From contig CALBGG010000044.1 in NCBI GenBank assembly GCA_937893605.1, positions 1 to 8,968 on the forward strand: a DNA stretch of 8,968 bases, written 5' to 3'. This DNA comes from an uncultured Clostridia bacterium. GTDB lineage: Bacteria > Bacillota > Clostridia > Oscillospirales > Oscillospiraceae. This document shows, in pieces, positions 1-6,907 of this stretch. A program made the translations under genes and the position numbers. The notes beneath the pieces are model-generated. The model was not told the origin of the DNA. It was given only the letters and a program-made list of their open reading frames with translations, and searched no databases. Positions within the stretch are counted from its first letter, which is position 1. Every line of letters begins with the position of its first letter.

Positions 1-4
1 CCCC

Positions 5-42
5 GCTGCTCTGTTGTTTAGCTCAGCAGCATAGGTTTTTTG
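5..42 (+). terminator. Weak hairpin with T-run, possible terminator of an upstream plus-strand gene
   Basis: A 6-bp stem, GCTGCT (5-10) and AGCAGC (25-30), closes a 14-nt loop. It is followed by ATAGG and a run of six T (36-41). This has the order of a rho-independent terminator for a gene entering from the left, but the stem is short and the T-run starts late. The upstream gene is outside the window, so the call is tentative. Confidence 0.25.
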
Positions 43-56
43 ACAGTCTGAAAAAC

Positions 57-84
57 GCCCGGTCTTTTAGACCGGGCTGTTTTT
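57..84. terminator. Bidirectional rho-independent terminator
   Basis: A perfect 8-bp stem, GCCCGGTC (57-64) and GACCGGGC (70-77), encloses the loop TTTTA. On the plus strand it is followed by TGTTTTT. On the minus strand it is followed by GTTTTT (51-56 read in reverse). It begins 8 bases past the stop codon of the acetyltransferase at 86-607, so it is the natural end of that minus-strand transcript. It could also stop a convergent plus-strand gene coming from the left. Confidence 0.85.
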
Positions 85-85
85 A

Positions 86-607
86 TCAGTATGCGTTTTT
101 CATGACAACGCTATCGAGATAATTCTTAAAGCTGTCGTACTCGGTTTGCGTCATGGCTCTGTGTGTGCTCATGACGACAAGCTCATGCCCTTCGTTTCCC
201 GCATGGTACGGAGGATGCACATGCCTGTACGGATTTTCAACAAATCCGCAGCGCTCGTAAAAACCCTTTCTTCTTATCGAAAGCTCGTCAACCGGAGGAT
301 CTATCTCAAGAATAAGAGGAGTTTTATCATACTCGGCAAGGATCCGCTGTCCGTAATGCCTGTTGCGGAGCTCCGGAGAGACGCAAAAGTGCTCAATGTA
401 GAAAAAGCCGTCCATATCCCAGTACAGTATCTCGCCGACAAACCGTCCGTCGTCGCAGACAGTGTCAAAGTGGTATGAGTCATGCTTCATGATCCTGTCC
501 TGCGAATGCGGCTCGCGCTGTTCGTGCGGCGGAAAGCTCATACCGTACAGAGTCGCCGCTTCCTCGTATAAATGATCATCAGTATGCGTGATTCGCTTTA
601 TTTCCAT
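86..607 (-). CDS. GNAT family N-acetyltransferase
   Basis: A 173-residue cytoplasmic protein with the single-domain length and motif order of the GCN5-related acetyltransferase fold, which moves an acetyl group from acetyl-CoA to an amine. Residues 70-90 give the beta4/alpha3 core: a strand (YIEHFCVSPEL) followed by the acetyl-CoA pyrophosphate loop RNRHYGQRIL (81-90), matching the R/Q-x-x-G-x-G/A pattern with Gln in the last position. Residues 97-122 hold strand beta5 (PLILEIDPP) and the late FYERCGF motif (116-122) typical of GNATs. The ATG at 605-607 is supported by AAGGAGA (615-621) seven bases upstream. The gene lies 79 bp downstream of the giant SLH gene on the same strand. I found no good promoter in the gap, so read-through expression is possible. 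The substrate cannot be told from sequence; antibiotic, protein or small-molecule acetylation are all open. Confidence 0.85.
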   Translation of the reverse strand: MEIKRITHTDDHLYEEAATLYGMSFPPHEQREPHSQDRIMKHDSYHFDTVCDDGRFVGEILYWDMDGFFYIEHFCVSPELRNRHYGQRILAEYDKTPLILEIDPPVDELSIRRKGFYERCGFVENPYRHVHPPYHAGNEGHELVVMSTHRAMTQTEYDSFKNYLDSVVMKNAY

Positions 608-638
608 ATAAGAATCTCCTTGCCAGCACTAACGCTCA

Positions 639-668
639 CGGCCACAGCGAAATTATTCACTGTGGCCG
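639..668. other. Strong intergenic hairpin without T-run
   Basis: CGGCCACAG (639-647) and CTGTGGCCG (660-668) form a perfect 9-bp stem. After one mismatch, three more pairs (GAA/TTC) form around the loop ATTA. It sits between the stop of the giant gene (687) and the Shine-Dalgarno of the acetyltransferase (615-621). Read on the minus strand the 3' arm is followed by TGAGCGTTAG, not a T-run, so it is not a standard intrinsic terminator. It may be a weak terminator, an mRNA 3'-end stabiliser or a processing site between the two genes. Confidence 0.55.
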
Positions 669-686
669 CCGAGTATTTTATAATAT

Positions 687-3600
687 TTACATCATCACGG
701 GCAGCTTCAGCACGAAGCTGTTGCAGTAGCGCGAGAGGATGGCCGCGACCTGCGCACGGGTCGCCGTGCCCTGAGGCGTGAGCGTCGTGGCGCTCGTGCC
801 GCTTATGATCTTGGCTCCTATGCCCCACTGGAAGGCCTGAGTCATTCCCTTGGATATCTGCATCACATCCGAATAGCCGAGAATATTTGTCGTATCGTAC
901 TTTGCGACATCGTCGCCGGCGTAGTTTTTCGCGTAGCGGAAGAGCATTGTTACAAGCTGCTCACGGGTCACCTGTCCGTTCGGATCAAACACCGTTGCCG
1001 AGTAGCCGTTTATTATGCCGTTTGCCACGCCCCAGCGCACCGCTTCATAATAGTAAGTGCCGCTTGCGACGTCGTTAAACTGACATCCGCTGCCGGGAAC
1101 GACCGGCGAGCCGGACATGCGCCACAAAACGGTTATAAACTGTGCTCGTGCCGTCGGCTCTTCCGGTGAGAACGTCGTCGAGGACGTTCCGTTCATAAGC
1201 CCCATCGTGTAGGTAAAGCGAACGTTATTATAAAACCAGTCGCTTGCCTTGACGTCGGTAAATTTGTTGACATAGCTGTTGTAGCCGCTGTTTGTGTATT
1301 GGGCAAACAGCGCTGTGATCGTGTGATCCTCGCCGACGCTTATAAACTGATACGCACCATTATCGTCGAGCACTGCACTCTTGCCGTCAACAAGGACGTT
1401 TTTGATGTAGTAGCCCTCCGAGGCCTCGACGGTGAAGCTGAGCGTTTCGCCGCGCGCGACATTCATAGTCTCGGGGCTTATTTTGCCGCCCTCTGACTGA
1501 ATGACGTATATCTTGAAATCATATGTAATCTCACCGTCTGTATAACTGTCGTCGCCGGGGTACGGATCCATTCTGTCACCAATCGCCCATGTTGCGGTAA
1601 AGGTTGTCTCCGTCCGGACGTCTACGGTGCTGCCGGCGGCGTAGAGCTCCTCGTTTGCCATCCAGCCGCGCAGATGATATCCGTCGTAGTAGATAAACGG
1701 CAGGCTTACCGTTCCGCTTTTGTCCTCAAGAACGCCGACGATGCGGCTGCCCTTGTTGCGGTCAAGCGTCGCGTTGCCTATCTTTATCGTGCCGTAGTCA
1801 AATATCTCAGCACCGCCGGTCGTTCTTATGCGGGCGTTGCGCTCGACGTTGAGCGTTGCGCGCTCTTTTATCGTCAGCTTACTGCCGCCGGGGATCTTGT
1901 GAGGATTGCCGGAATCGAGCGCCGCGTTTACGATAAATTCGCCGCTGTAGAACGTCAGATCATAGGCTGTCGGATCGTCGGTCTCAACGGTCTGTATCGT
2001 CAGGCTCTCCTTTGAATAGAACGCGCTGTTGCACGAATCGTCCGCCTTCATCTGCGAATAGAGGAACTTATCGCCGTCGAGATTTATCGTGCCGCCGCTT
2101 TTTATGATGAACGTGCCGAGCAGCTGGTTCATGCTCTTGACGGAGACCTCGGACATGATGATGAGCGAGAAGTCGGCTGTGTTGAGCGTTACATCGTCGT
2201 CAAAAACGATATCCTCGCGGTTTTTCAGCTGCGCGTTTACAAGAAGCGTCACGACGCCGCCGCCCTCGGCGGAGTTTGCGTCCTTCAGCGCAGACAGTAC
2301 AGAGAAGTATTTCTTATCCTTAAACTGAGCCTGATACTGCTTATAGTCGTGATCTCCCTTGGTGTCCGATGCCGAGATCAGCACCGGGAAGCCCGTTACG
2401 CCCTGGAGGTAGTACTCCTCCGAGTCGCCGATGCTCCAGTAGCAGTAATTCACCTCGGGGTGTGCATCGACATATAGCTTCAGCGCCGAGGAGACGTTCT
2501 TTGTGCGCGTGCCCTCAACATTTACATACTCTGCCATGACGCAGACAGCGCCTGTGCCGTTAAAGCTCTGAACAGTTGGGTACAGAACGCCCTTATCCGA
2601 CGGGTAGGCCTGCTGGCAGGTGCCGTAGAGATAGTAGCAGTATTTAAGCTGCGTGCCGACGGGTGCGCCTGCTATCGCGCCATAGGTCGTCGCGCCGTTT
2701 ACAACGCCGTAGCTTGTGCAGTTTACGACGGTGCCCATGTTGCCGCCGCCGATTATGCCGCCGGCGTTTGACGCACCCGCAACGGCGCAGCTCGACCAGC
2801 AGTTTGCTATCGTGCCGAAGTTGAAGTCGGCGCAGATAGCCGCGGAGTTTACGCCCTTGGACGTTACCGAGCCGCTTATGCCGAGGTTCTTTACGACGGC
2901 GTTATTGCCGGTGACGTGGCCGAAGAAGCCCTGATCGTCGGCATTGCTGTTTATGTACAGATATTTGAGCGTGTAGCCCTGGCCGTCAAATATGCCCTTA
3001 AACGGCTCCTTTGCCGAGCCGACAGGCGTCCACGAAGTGCCGCTCGCGGCCGAATACTGGACGGACATATCGATATCGTGGGTCATGAAGAAGATTATCT
3101 TGCTTGTCTTATAACCCTCGTTAACGTACTTTCTGAACGCGACGAGGTCGTCCATATTGCTTATGCTGTAGCAGCCGCCCTCAACGCCGTCGGAGCGGGT
3201 GCTGTACAGTCCGCGCATGGTGTCCGTTGCCTCATAGTCGCCGCAGTAGCCGTCATCGCCGCCCGTGCCGCTCATCTGAGGATTGACGAGCACCGGGAAG
3301 TAACCGTTCGCGCCGGGTATCTCGGTCACGGACGAGGCCGTATGCCACGAGCAGTAGAGCTCATTATTCTGCATATATACCCACGCGTTGAGCGCCTCGA
3401 GCATATCGTCGCCTGTGTAGCTGTCAACTGTTATGGCCGTCTTGAGGGTGCACTTCTGCGTTCCGTCCACATCGTACTTGAAGTACATGCAGTCGTTGAA
3501 GACGCTGTCCTTATCGGTCTTGTTGTAGAAATCGTCTATAAGGCCGTAGAGATAGTAGCAGTTATTGAAGGTCGAGCCGTTTGACCTTCCGACGAAGCCG

Positions 3601-6077
3601 GACTTCTCGCCCTCGTCGCTGGTGGTGTACAGCGGTCCGTAGGCCGCGCAGTTGGAGATGGTGGAATTGTGCGCGTAGCCGACGATGCCGCCGACCTCGG
3701 TCGAGGCCTGGATAATCACGGACGACCAGCAGTTTTCGATGACGCAGTCGTTTGCTCTGCCGACGATGCCGCCGACCTCATCGTCGCCGAGCACCTCGCC
3801 CGCAACGCCGAGGTTTCTTATGGTGCTGCCCCAGCACTGGCCGAACAGACCCGCCATGTCGATAAAGTCGGAAACGAAATACAGTCCCGTTACCGTGTAG
3901 CCGCAGCCGTCAAAGTTGCCGCGGAAATAGGTTATCGTGGATATACCCTGGTGGTTATTGAGCGTAGTTCCTATGGGAACCCAGCCCGCGCCCTCGGTGT
4001 CAAGCCCCTGGGTCGCTATATTTACGTTGTCCGTCAGATAGAAGTTTGCCTTCCTGGTCGAGTAGCCCTCCTGGACGTACTTTGACAGCAGCCCCAGCTC
4101 GTCGCCGGTGGATATGCTGTAGTTGCCGCCGGGCAGAGCGTCGGCCTTGCTCTCATAAAGCTCGGTCATAGTGGCCGTGCATTTATAAGTAACATTGTAC
4201 GGATTATCGCTGCGGTCGGTCTCGCCGGGCTGCTCGCTTATGTACTCAAGTGCGGCAGAGTCGTTAAAATAGATATGTGCCGGGAAGCTGCCGCGCAGTC
4301 GGGCGATGCTCGCCGCCGACTTATCCTGCTTCCAATGGCGCATGTTCTGCCCCTTACCGAGGGTATCGACCCAATAGTTTAAGGCGTTGAGCACCTTGAT
4401 GGTCTTCTGACCGTTTATGTTTATGCTTCTCGTGAGGTTATACTCGCCGCTTTCGACCTTGAAGGGTATATCCAGGCTGTATGTTCCCGCGGCAGGGGTC
4501 CCCGAAACATCGGAGTTATCGTTGCTGTAGTAGCAGTACTGCACGGTGCTGTTTACGGTCGATTCGCCGACGATGCCGCCGTATTTGTGATTGTCCGTCG
4601 CCGTACCGTACATGGTGCAGTTATAGATCTTCGCGTTATCCATGTAGCCCGCGATGCCGCCCGTTGCCTTATCGCCGTTTACGTTCATGCTGACCCAGCA
4701 GTTTTCGACAGTGCCCGCTCTGAGGAAGCCGACGATGCCGCCTGCGTAGTCGTTAGCGGTTATGCCGCCGCCGACGCCGACGTTTTTGATGACCGCCTTC
4801 TCGCTGTTTACATAGCCGAACAGGCCGCCGGGGTCGTTTGTTTTGTTGATTATCAGTTCATTTATGACAAAGCCCTGGCCGTCAAAGACGCCTTTGAAGC
4901 TGTTTGTCTCACTGCTGCCTATAGGCACCCAGCTCTCGCCCTTGTAGAACGAGCCGTTTACGACGATGCTCAGGTCCGCCGTGAGGAAGAAGGTCGCGTC
5001 CGAGGTATCGTAGCCCTCGTTTACGAACTTTGCAAGCAGCTCGAGCTCCCTGACATCGCCTATGCTGTAGCATATGCCGGACTGCGCGTCGGTCTTTGAC
5101 TCGTAGAGAGTTTCCATCGGCACGCTGCTTGTATAGACCGGAGTTTCCGAGGCGTAGCCGGGGTACGCAAGCATGGGATACCTGCCGCCGACGCGGTCGA
5201 TGCTGTCTGCGTCGGTGTTAAAGGTCCAATTGCGCCATCTCGTTCCGCTGTCGGCCGAGACCCAGGCGTTGAGAAGCGCCAAAAGATCGTCGCTCGTAAC
5301 GTTGCCGACGGTCTTCTCGGCTTCGGTCGGGCACATCGTGGGGCTCGAGGCAAAGCGCATGGTATCTATGCGGCTGGCCGAATCCTTGCTGCCGATATCG
5401 TTATCTGCACTGTAATAGGTGTGATACGCACAGCTTATCTCGGCTCCCGTCACCTTGCCGGCGATAGCGCCGACGTTTCCGGTTCCGCTTACCTTGCCGT
5501 AGTTTGCGCTGTTTATGATCTTGCCGCCGGTTACGATGGCCGCAAGGCCGCCGTTATTGCCCGTGCCGTTTACACGCACGGCGCTCCAGCAGTTGACTAT
5601 CTTGCCGGAGAGGGTGGACGCTATGCCCGCGGCATCCGCGCCGTTTGACACGCCGTTTACGCCGAGGTTCATGATGACGGCGTTCGAGCCTGCGTTTTTA
5701 AACAGATATGTTATCAGGCCGAGGACAGCATAGCCGCAGCCGTCGAGCGTTCCCTCAAACGCGTACTGCGACGTGCCGATGCCGTTCCATGTGTTGCGGC
5801 GCATATTGACGTCGCCCTTCAGGTAAAAGGTGACGCCCTTTGTGTTTCTGCCGGCCGCGACATAGTCGGCAAGCGCTATGATATCGTCGTTATTGACGAT
5901 ACGGTAGTTTTGCCCGGCCACGGCGTCGGTGCTCCCTTTGAGAAGCTGCTCGACAGAGCCCGTGCATTCATAGCCGCTGCTGTCAAGTGCCGCGGCTTCC
6001 GGGGTGAAGCAAAACAGCCCCAGCACCATCGTCAGGCACAGAAACATGCTCAGCACTCTTTTAACGCTGTTTTTCAT
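687..6077 (-). CDS. Giant secreted SLH-anchored surface protein with four GLUG-repeat modules
   Basis: The protein has 1796 residues from the ATG at 6075-6077. This start is chosen because AAGGAGG (6086-6092) lies 8 bases upstream and a signal peptide begins there: KNSVKR, then a hydrophobic core (residues about 9-24), with probable cleavage after EAAA near residue 30. An in-frame TTG at 6102-6104 would put that Shine-Dalgarno inside the gene. Order: four modules of about 300 residues (about 36-308, 315-605, 631-934, 948-1235), each with GLUG-like rungs; a beta-rich stretch (about 1250-1460); an InlB B-type repeat (about 1462-1498); a divergent InlB-type repeat (about 1522-1593); three SLH domains (about 1604-1788). 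SLH domains bind pyruvylated secondary cell-wall polymer, so the protein should be displayed on the cell surface. There is no LPXTG motif, and I recognise no catalytic motif such as a zinc-protease HExxH. Adhesin or surface-layer component is the likeliest role (inference). The chain is intact, with about 32 cysteines after the signal peptide. It is transcribed away from the two-component operon at 6234. Confidence 0.93.
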   Translation of the reverse strand: MKNSVKRVLSMFLCLTMVLGLFCFTPEAAALDSSGYECTGSVEQLLKGSTDAVAGQNYRIVNNDDIIALADYVAAGRNTKGVTFYLKGDVNMRRNTWNGIGTSQYAFEGTLDGCGYAVLGLITYLFKNAGSNAVIMNLGVNGVSNGADAAGIASTLSGKIVNCWSAVRVNGTGNNGGLAAIVTGGKIINSANYGKVSGTGNVGAIAGKVTGAEISCAYHTYYSADNDIGSKDSASRIDTMRFASSPTMCPTEAEKTVGNVTSDDLLALLNAWVSADSGTRWRNWTFNTDADSIDRVGGRYPMLAYPGYASETPVYTSSVPMETLYESKTDAQSGICYSIGDVRELELLAKFVNEGYDTSDATFFLTADLSIVVNGSFYKGESWVPIGSSETNSFKGVFDGQGFVINELIINKTNDPGGLFGYVNSEKAVIKNVGVGGGITANDYAGGIVGFLRAGTVENCWVSMNVNGDKATGGIAGYMDNAKIYNCTMYGTATDNHKYGGIVGESTVNSTVQYCYYSNDNSDVSGTPAAGTYSLDIPFKVESGEYNLTRSININGQKTIKVLNALNYWVDTLGKGQNMRHWKQDKSAASIARLRGSFPAHIYFNDSAALEYISEQPGETDRSDNPYNVTYKCTATMTELYESKADALPGGNYSISTGDELGLLSKYVQEGYSTRKANFYLTDNVNIATQGLDTEGAGWVPIGTTLNNHQGISTITYFRGNFDGCGYTVTGLYFVSDFIDMAGLFGQCWGSTIRNLGVAGEVLGDDEVGGIVGRANDCVIENCWSSVIIQASTEVGGIVGYAHNSTISNCAAYGPLYTTSDEGEKSGFVGRSNGSTFNNCYYLYGLIDDFYNKTDKDSVFNDCMYFKYDVDGTQKCTLKTAITVDSYTGDDMLEALNAWVYMQNNELYCSWHTASSVTEIPGANGYFPVLVNPQMSGTGGDDGYCGDYEATDTMRGLYSTRSDGVEGGCYSISNMDDLVAFRKYVNEGYKTSKIIFFMTHDIDMSVQYSAASGTSWTPVGSAKEPFKGIFDGQGYTLKYLYINSNADDQGFFGHVTGNNAVVKNLGISGSVTSKGVNSAAICADFNFGTIANCWSSCAVAGASNAGGIIGGGNMGTVVNCTSYGVVNGATTYGAIAGAPVGTQLKYCYYLYGTCQQAYPSDKGVLYPTVQSFNGTGAVCVMAEYVNVEGTRTKNVSSALKLYVDAHPEVNYCYWSIGDSEEYYLQGVTGFPVLISASDTKGDHDYKQYQAQFKDKKYFSVLSALKDANSAEGGGVVTLLVNAQLKNREDIVFDDDVTLNTADFSLIIMSEVSVKSMNQLLGTFIIKSGGTINLDGDKFLYSQMKADDSCNSAFYSKESLTIQTVETDDPTAYDLTFYSGEFIVNAALDSGNPHKIPGGSKLTIKERATLNVERNARIRTTGGAEIFDYGTIKIGNATLDRNKGSRIVGVLEDKSGTVSLPFIYYDGYHLRGWMANEELYAAGSTVDVRTETTFTATWAIGDRMDPYPGDDSYTDGEITYDFKIYVIQSEGGKISPETMNVARGETLSFTVEASEGYYIKNVLVDGKSAVLDDNGAYQFISVGEDHTITALFAQYTNSGYNSYVNKFTDVKASDWFYNNVRFTYTMGLMNGTSSTTFSPEEPTARAQFITVLWRMSGSPVVPGSGCQFNDVASGTYYYEAVRWGVANGIINGYSATVFDPNGQVTREQLVTMLFRYAKNYAGDDVAKYDTTNILGYSDVMQISKGMTQAFQWGIGAKIISGTSATTLTPQGTATRAQVAAILSRYCNSFVLKLPVMM
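714..1268 (-). other. Three SLH domains forming the C-terminal wall anchor
   Basis: SLH1 covers residues about 1604-1656 (NKFTDV, GLMNGTSSTTFSP, TARAQF). SLH2 covers about 1665-1717 (QFNDVASG, GIINGYSATVFDPNG, VTREQL). SLH3 covers about 1733-1788 (GYSDV, KIISGTSATTLTPQG, ATRAQV). The family TRAE motif, whose Arg contributes to wall-polymer binding, appears as ARAQ, TREQ and TRAQ, so the Arg is kept in all three. SLH3 is the most divergent in its first helix. Three SLH domains at the C terminus is the usual anchoring trimer. Confidence 0.9.
1299..1694 (-). other. Two InlB-type repeats in the giant protein
   Basis: Residues about 1462-1498 carry YDGYHLRGW, AAGSTVDV and TFTATWA. This is the pattern of the Listeria/Bacteroides InlB B-repeat (a GY.F.GW start and a ..T.TA.W end), a small beta-grasp domain. 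Residues about 1522-1593 begin at KIYVIQSEGGKISP, include the phrase FTVEASEGYYIKNVLVDG and close with HTITALFA. That is the divergent InlB B-repeat often placed just before wall-anchoring domains. They probably act as stalk or spacer between the solenoid modules and the SLH anchor. Confidence 0.7.
2373..5972 (-). repeat. Four tandem GLUG beta-solenoid modules within the giant protein
   Basis: Protein-level repeats at nucleotides about 5972-5154, 5135-4263, 4187-3276 and 3236-2373. Each module has the same parts in order. First comes a cap, LYxSKxDAxxGxxYSI in units 2-4 (residues 324, 640, 957) and a looser version in unit 1. Next is a segment like VNEGYxT ending in an F-x-L/M-T strand. Then W-x-P-I/V-G (W at 97, 383, 699, 1016; unit 1 reads WNGIG) and FxGxFDGxGY (F at 107, 394, 718, 1026). 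Four glycine-rich rungs follow: one ending KNLGV, one GGIVG...NCW, one GGI.G...NC..YG, and one ending CYYLYG or similar. The unit closes with LNAWV...W...GxFPVL. The GGIVG/NC pattern matches the GLUG motif known from cell-surface proteins and streptococcal IgA1 proteases. The units have diverged at DNA level, so this is old duplication rather than slippage. Confidence 0.85.
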
Positions 6078-6084
6078 GCTGTTG

Positions 6085-6097
6085 TCCTCCTTGAGGA
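6085..6097 (-). promoter_or_regulatory. Shine-Dalgarno of the giant gene inside a small hairpin
   Basis: Read on the minus strand, TCCTC AAG GAGGA is a 5-bp inverted repeat with a 3-nt loop. The ribosome binding site AAGGAGG (6086-6092) lies in the loop and 3' arm, 8 bases before the ATG at 6077. If it folds in mRNA it would partly hide the site. The stem is short, so the effect could be mild or absent. Confidence 0.35.
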
Positions 6098-6158
6098 TAT
6101 CCAAAAATTCATAAACCCGAGGTCATATAATGCCCCATAGTTACATTACGCCATATTT

Positions 6159-6187
6159 ATTATAAATTAATTAGAGGGCATTGACAA
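6159..6187 (-). promoter_or_regulatory. Predicted sigma-A promoter of the giant surface-protein gene
   Basis: On the minus strand, -35 TTGTCA (6187-6182, five of six consensus) is followed by a 17-bp spacer and -10 TATAAT (6164-6159, perfect consensus). Predicted transcription start is near 6152, giving a leader of about 75 nt before the ATG at 6077. No better promoter was seen closer to the gene. Confidence 0.7.
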
Positions 6188-6209
6188 TATATTTTTTCGC
6201 AAATAAAAT
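6181..6209 (+). promoter_or_regulatory. Predicted sigma-A promoter of the two-component operon
   Basis: -35 TTGACA (6181-6186, perfect), a 17-bp spacer, then -10 TAAAAT (6204-6209, five of six). Predicted start is near 6216, leaving a leader of under 20 nt that carries the Shine-Dalgarno GGAGG (6221-6225) 8 bases before the ATG at 6234. Its -35 occupies nearly the same base pairs as the -35 of the leftward promoter. Confidence 0.75.
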
Positions 6210-6233
6210 AGTGGAAAACGGGAGGAAAATGAT

Positions 6234-6905
6234 ATGAGGACACTTGTTGTTGAAGATGAAAAGCACCTAAATCGAATGATATCCGAGGCAATACTCGACG
6301 AGGGCTACAGCGTAGACTCCTGCTTTAACGGTCTTGAGGCGCTGGAGCTTTGCGAGTGCGCGCAGTACGATGTTATCGTGCTCGATATTATGATGCCGAA
6401 GATGGACGGCTTTGAATTTGTTCGCAGGATACGCGAAAACGGCTGCAAAACGCCGGTCGTGTACCTCACCTCACGCGACAGCGTATCCGACAAGGTACGC
6501 GGTCTTGAGTCGGGCGGCGACTACTACATGGTAAAGCCCTTCGACTTCCGCGAGCTTATAGCGGTCATCCACGTCATGGCTCGAAAAAGCGGCGACAATC
6601 ATTCGAATGTGTACGAGCTTGCCGACCTCAGGCTCGATATCTCCGCAAAGCAGGTCACTCGCGGCGGAAAGCTCATCGAGCTCACGGCAAAGGAATACTC
6701 TCTTCTCGAGTACATGATCCGCAACAAGGGCATGGTGCTCTCGCGTGAGCAGATAGAAAACAACCTCTGGAACTACAGGTACGAGGGCGGCTCAAACGTT
6801 GTTAACGTATACATAGGCTACCTGCGCAAGAAGATAGATGACGGATTTGACAAAAAGCTCATTCACACAGTTTGGGGCATCGGCTGGGTGCTCAGGGAGG
6901 ACTGA
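6234..6905 (+). CDS. OmpR/PhoB-family response regulator
   Basis: A 223-residue cytoplasmic DNA-binding regulator of the usual family length. The receiver domain (about 2-115) shows the acidic pair E7/D8, the phospho-acceptor D51 in VLDIMMPKMDG, T79 in YLTS, and K101 in VKPF. The switch loop reads SGGDYYMVKPF where most relatives have GADDYLxKPF. The C-terminal winged helix (about 125-222) includes LTAKEYSLLEYM, the recognition-helix region NVVNVYIGYLRKKI and the wing HTVWGIGWVL. The start is set by GGAGG 8 bases upstream. The gene is followed after 2 bp by its histidine kinase, so the two form a cognate pair in one operon. Phosphorylation at D51 by that kinase should activate DNA binding. 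Likely targets are its own promoter and the divergent giant gene (inference). The signal is unknown. Confidence 0.95.
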   Translation: MRTLVVEDEKHLNRMISEAILDEGYSVDSCFNGLEALELCECAQYDVIVLDIMMPKMDGFEFVRRIRENGCKTPVVYLTSRDSVSDKVRGLESGGDYYMVKPFDFRELIAVIHVMARKSGDNHSNVYELADLRLDISAKQVTRGGKLIELTAKEYSLLEYMIRNKGMVLSREQIENNLWNYRYEGGSNVVNVYIGYLRKKIDDGFDKKLIHTVWGIGWVLRED

Positions 6906-6907
6906 GC

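Noticed and set aside
2916..3584. Open frame of 222 codons on the plus strand
   Set aside because: It is antisense to the giant gene, has no ribosome binding site worth noting and shows no family motifs. It is a by-product of biased codon use in the repeat modules. The same holds for the plus-strand frames at 1674-2015, 3669-4085 and 4587-5099.
2373..5972. Recent DNA-level tandem repeat or CRISPR-like array
   Set aside because: The repetition is visible at protein level only; the units differ in length and nucleotide sequence, and there are no short direct repeats with uniform spacers.
687..6077. Peptidase function (GLUG motifs occur in IgA1 proteases)
   Set aside because: No HExxH or other protease signature is visible and no region outside the repeats, InlB-type units and SLH domains is large enough for a known M26 catalytic domain.
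6078..6104. Earlier TTG start for the giant gene
   Set aside because: It would place the strong Shine-Dalgarno inside the coding sequence and put nine charged residues before the signal peptide. The ATG at 6075-6077 has ideal spacing.
6155..6167. Perfect palindrome ATTTAT-T-ATAAAT over the leftward -10 box as an operator
   Set aside because: The stretch is almost pure A/T, so a 6-bp palindrome is easily due to chance. OmpR-type regulators usually bind direct repeats, and no clear direct repeat of the right spacing was found.
6872..6907. Earlier TTG start for the histidine kinase
   Set aside because: It lies within the end of the regulator gene and lacks a Shine-Dalgarno, whereas the ATG at 6908 has AGGGAGG seven bases upstream and begins directly before TM1.
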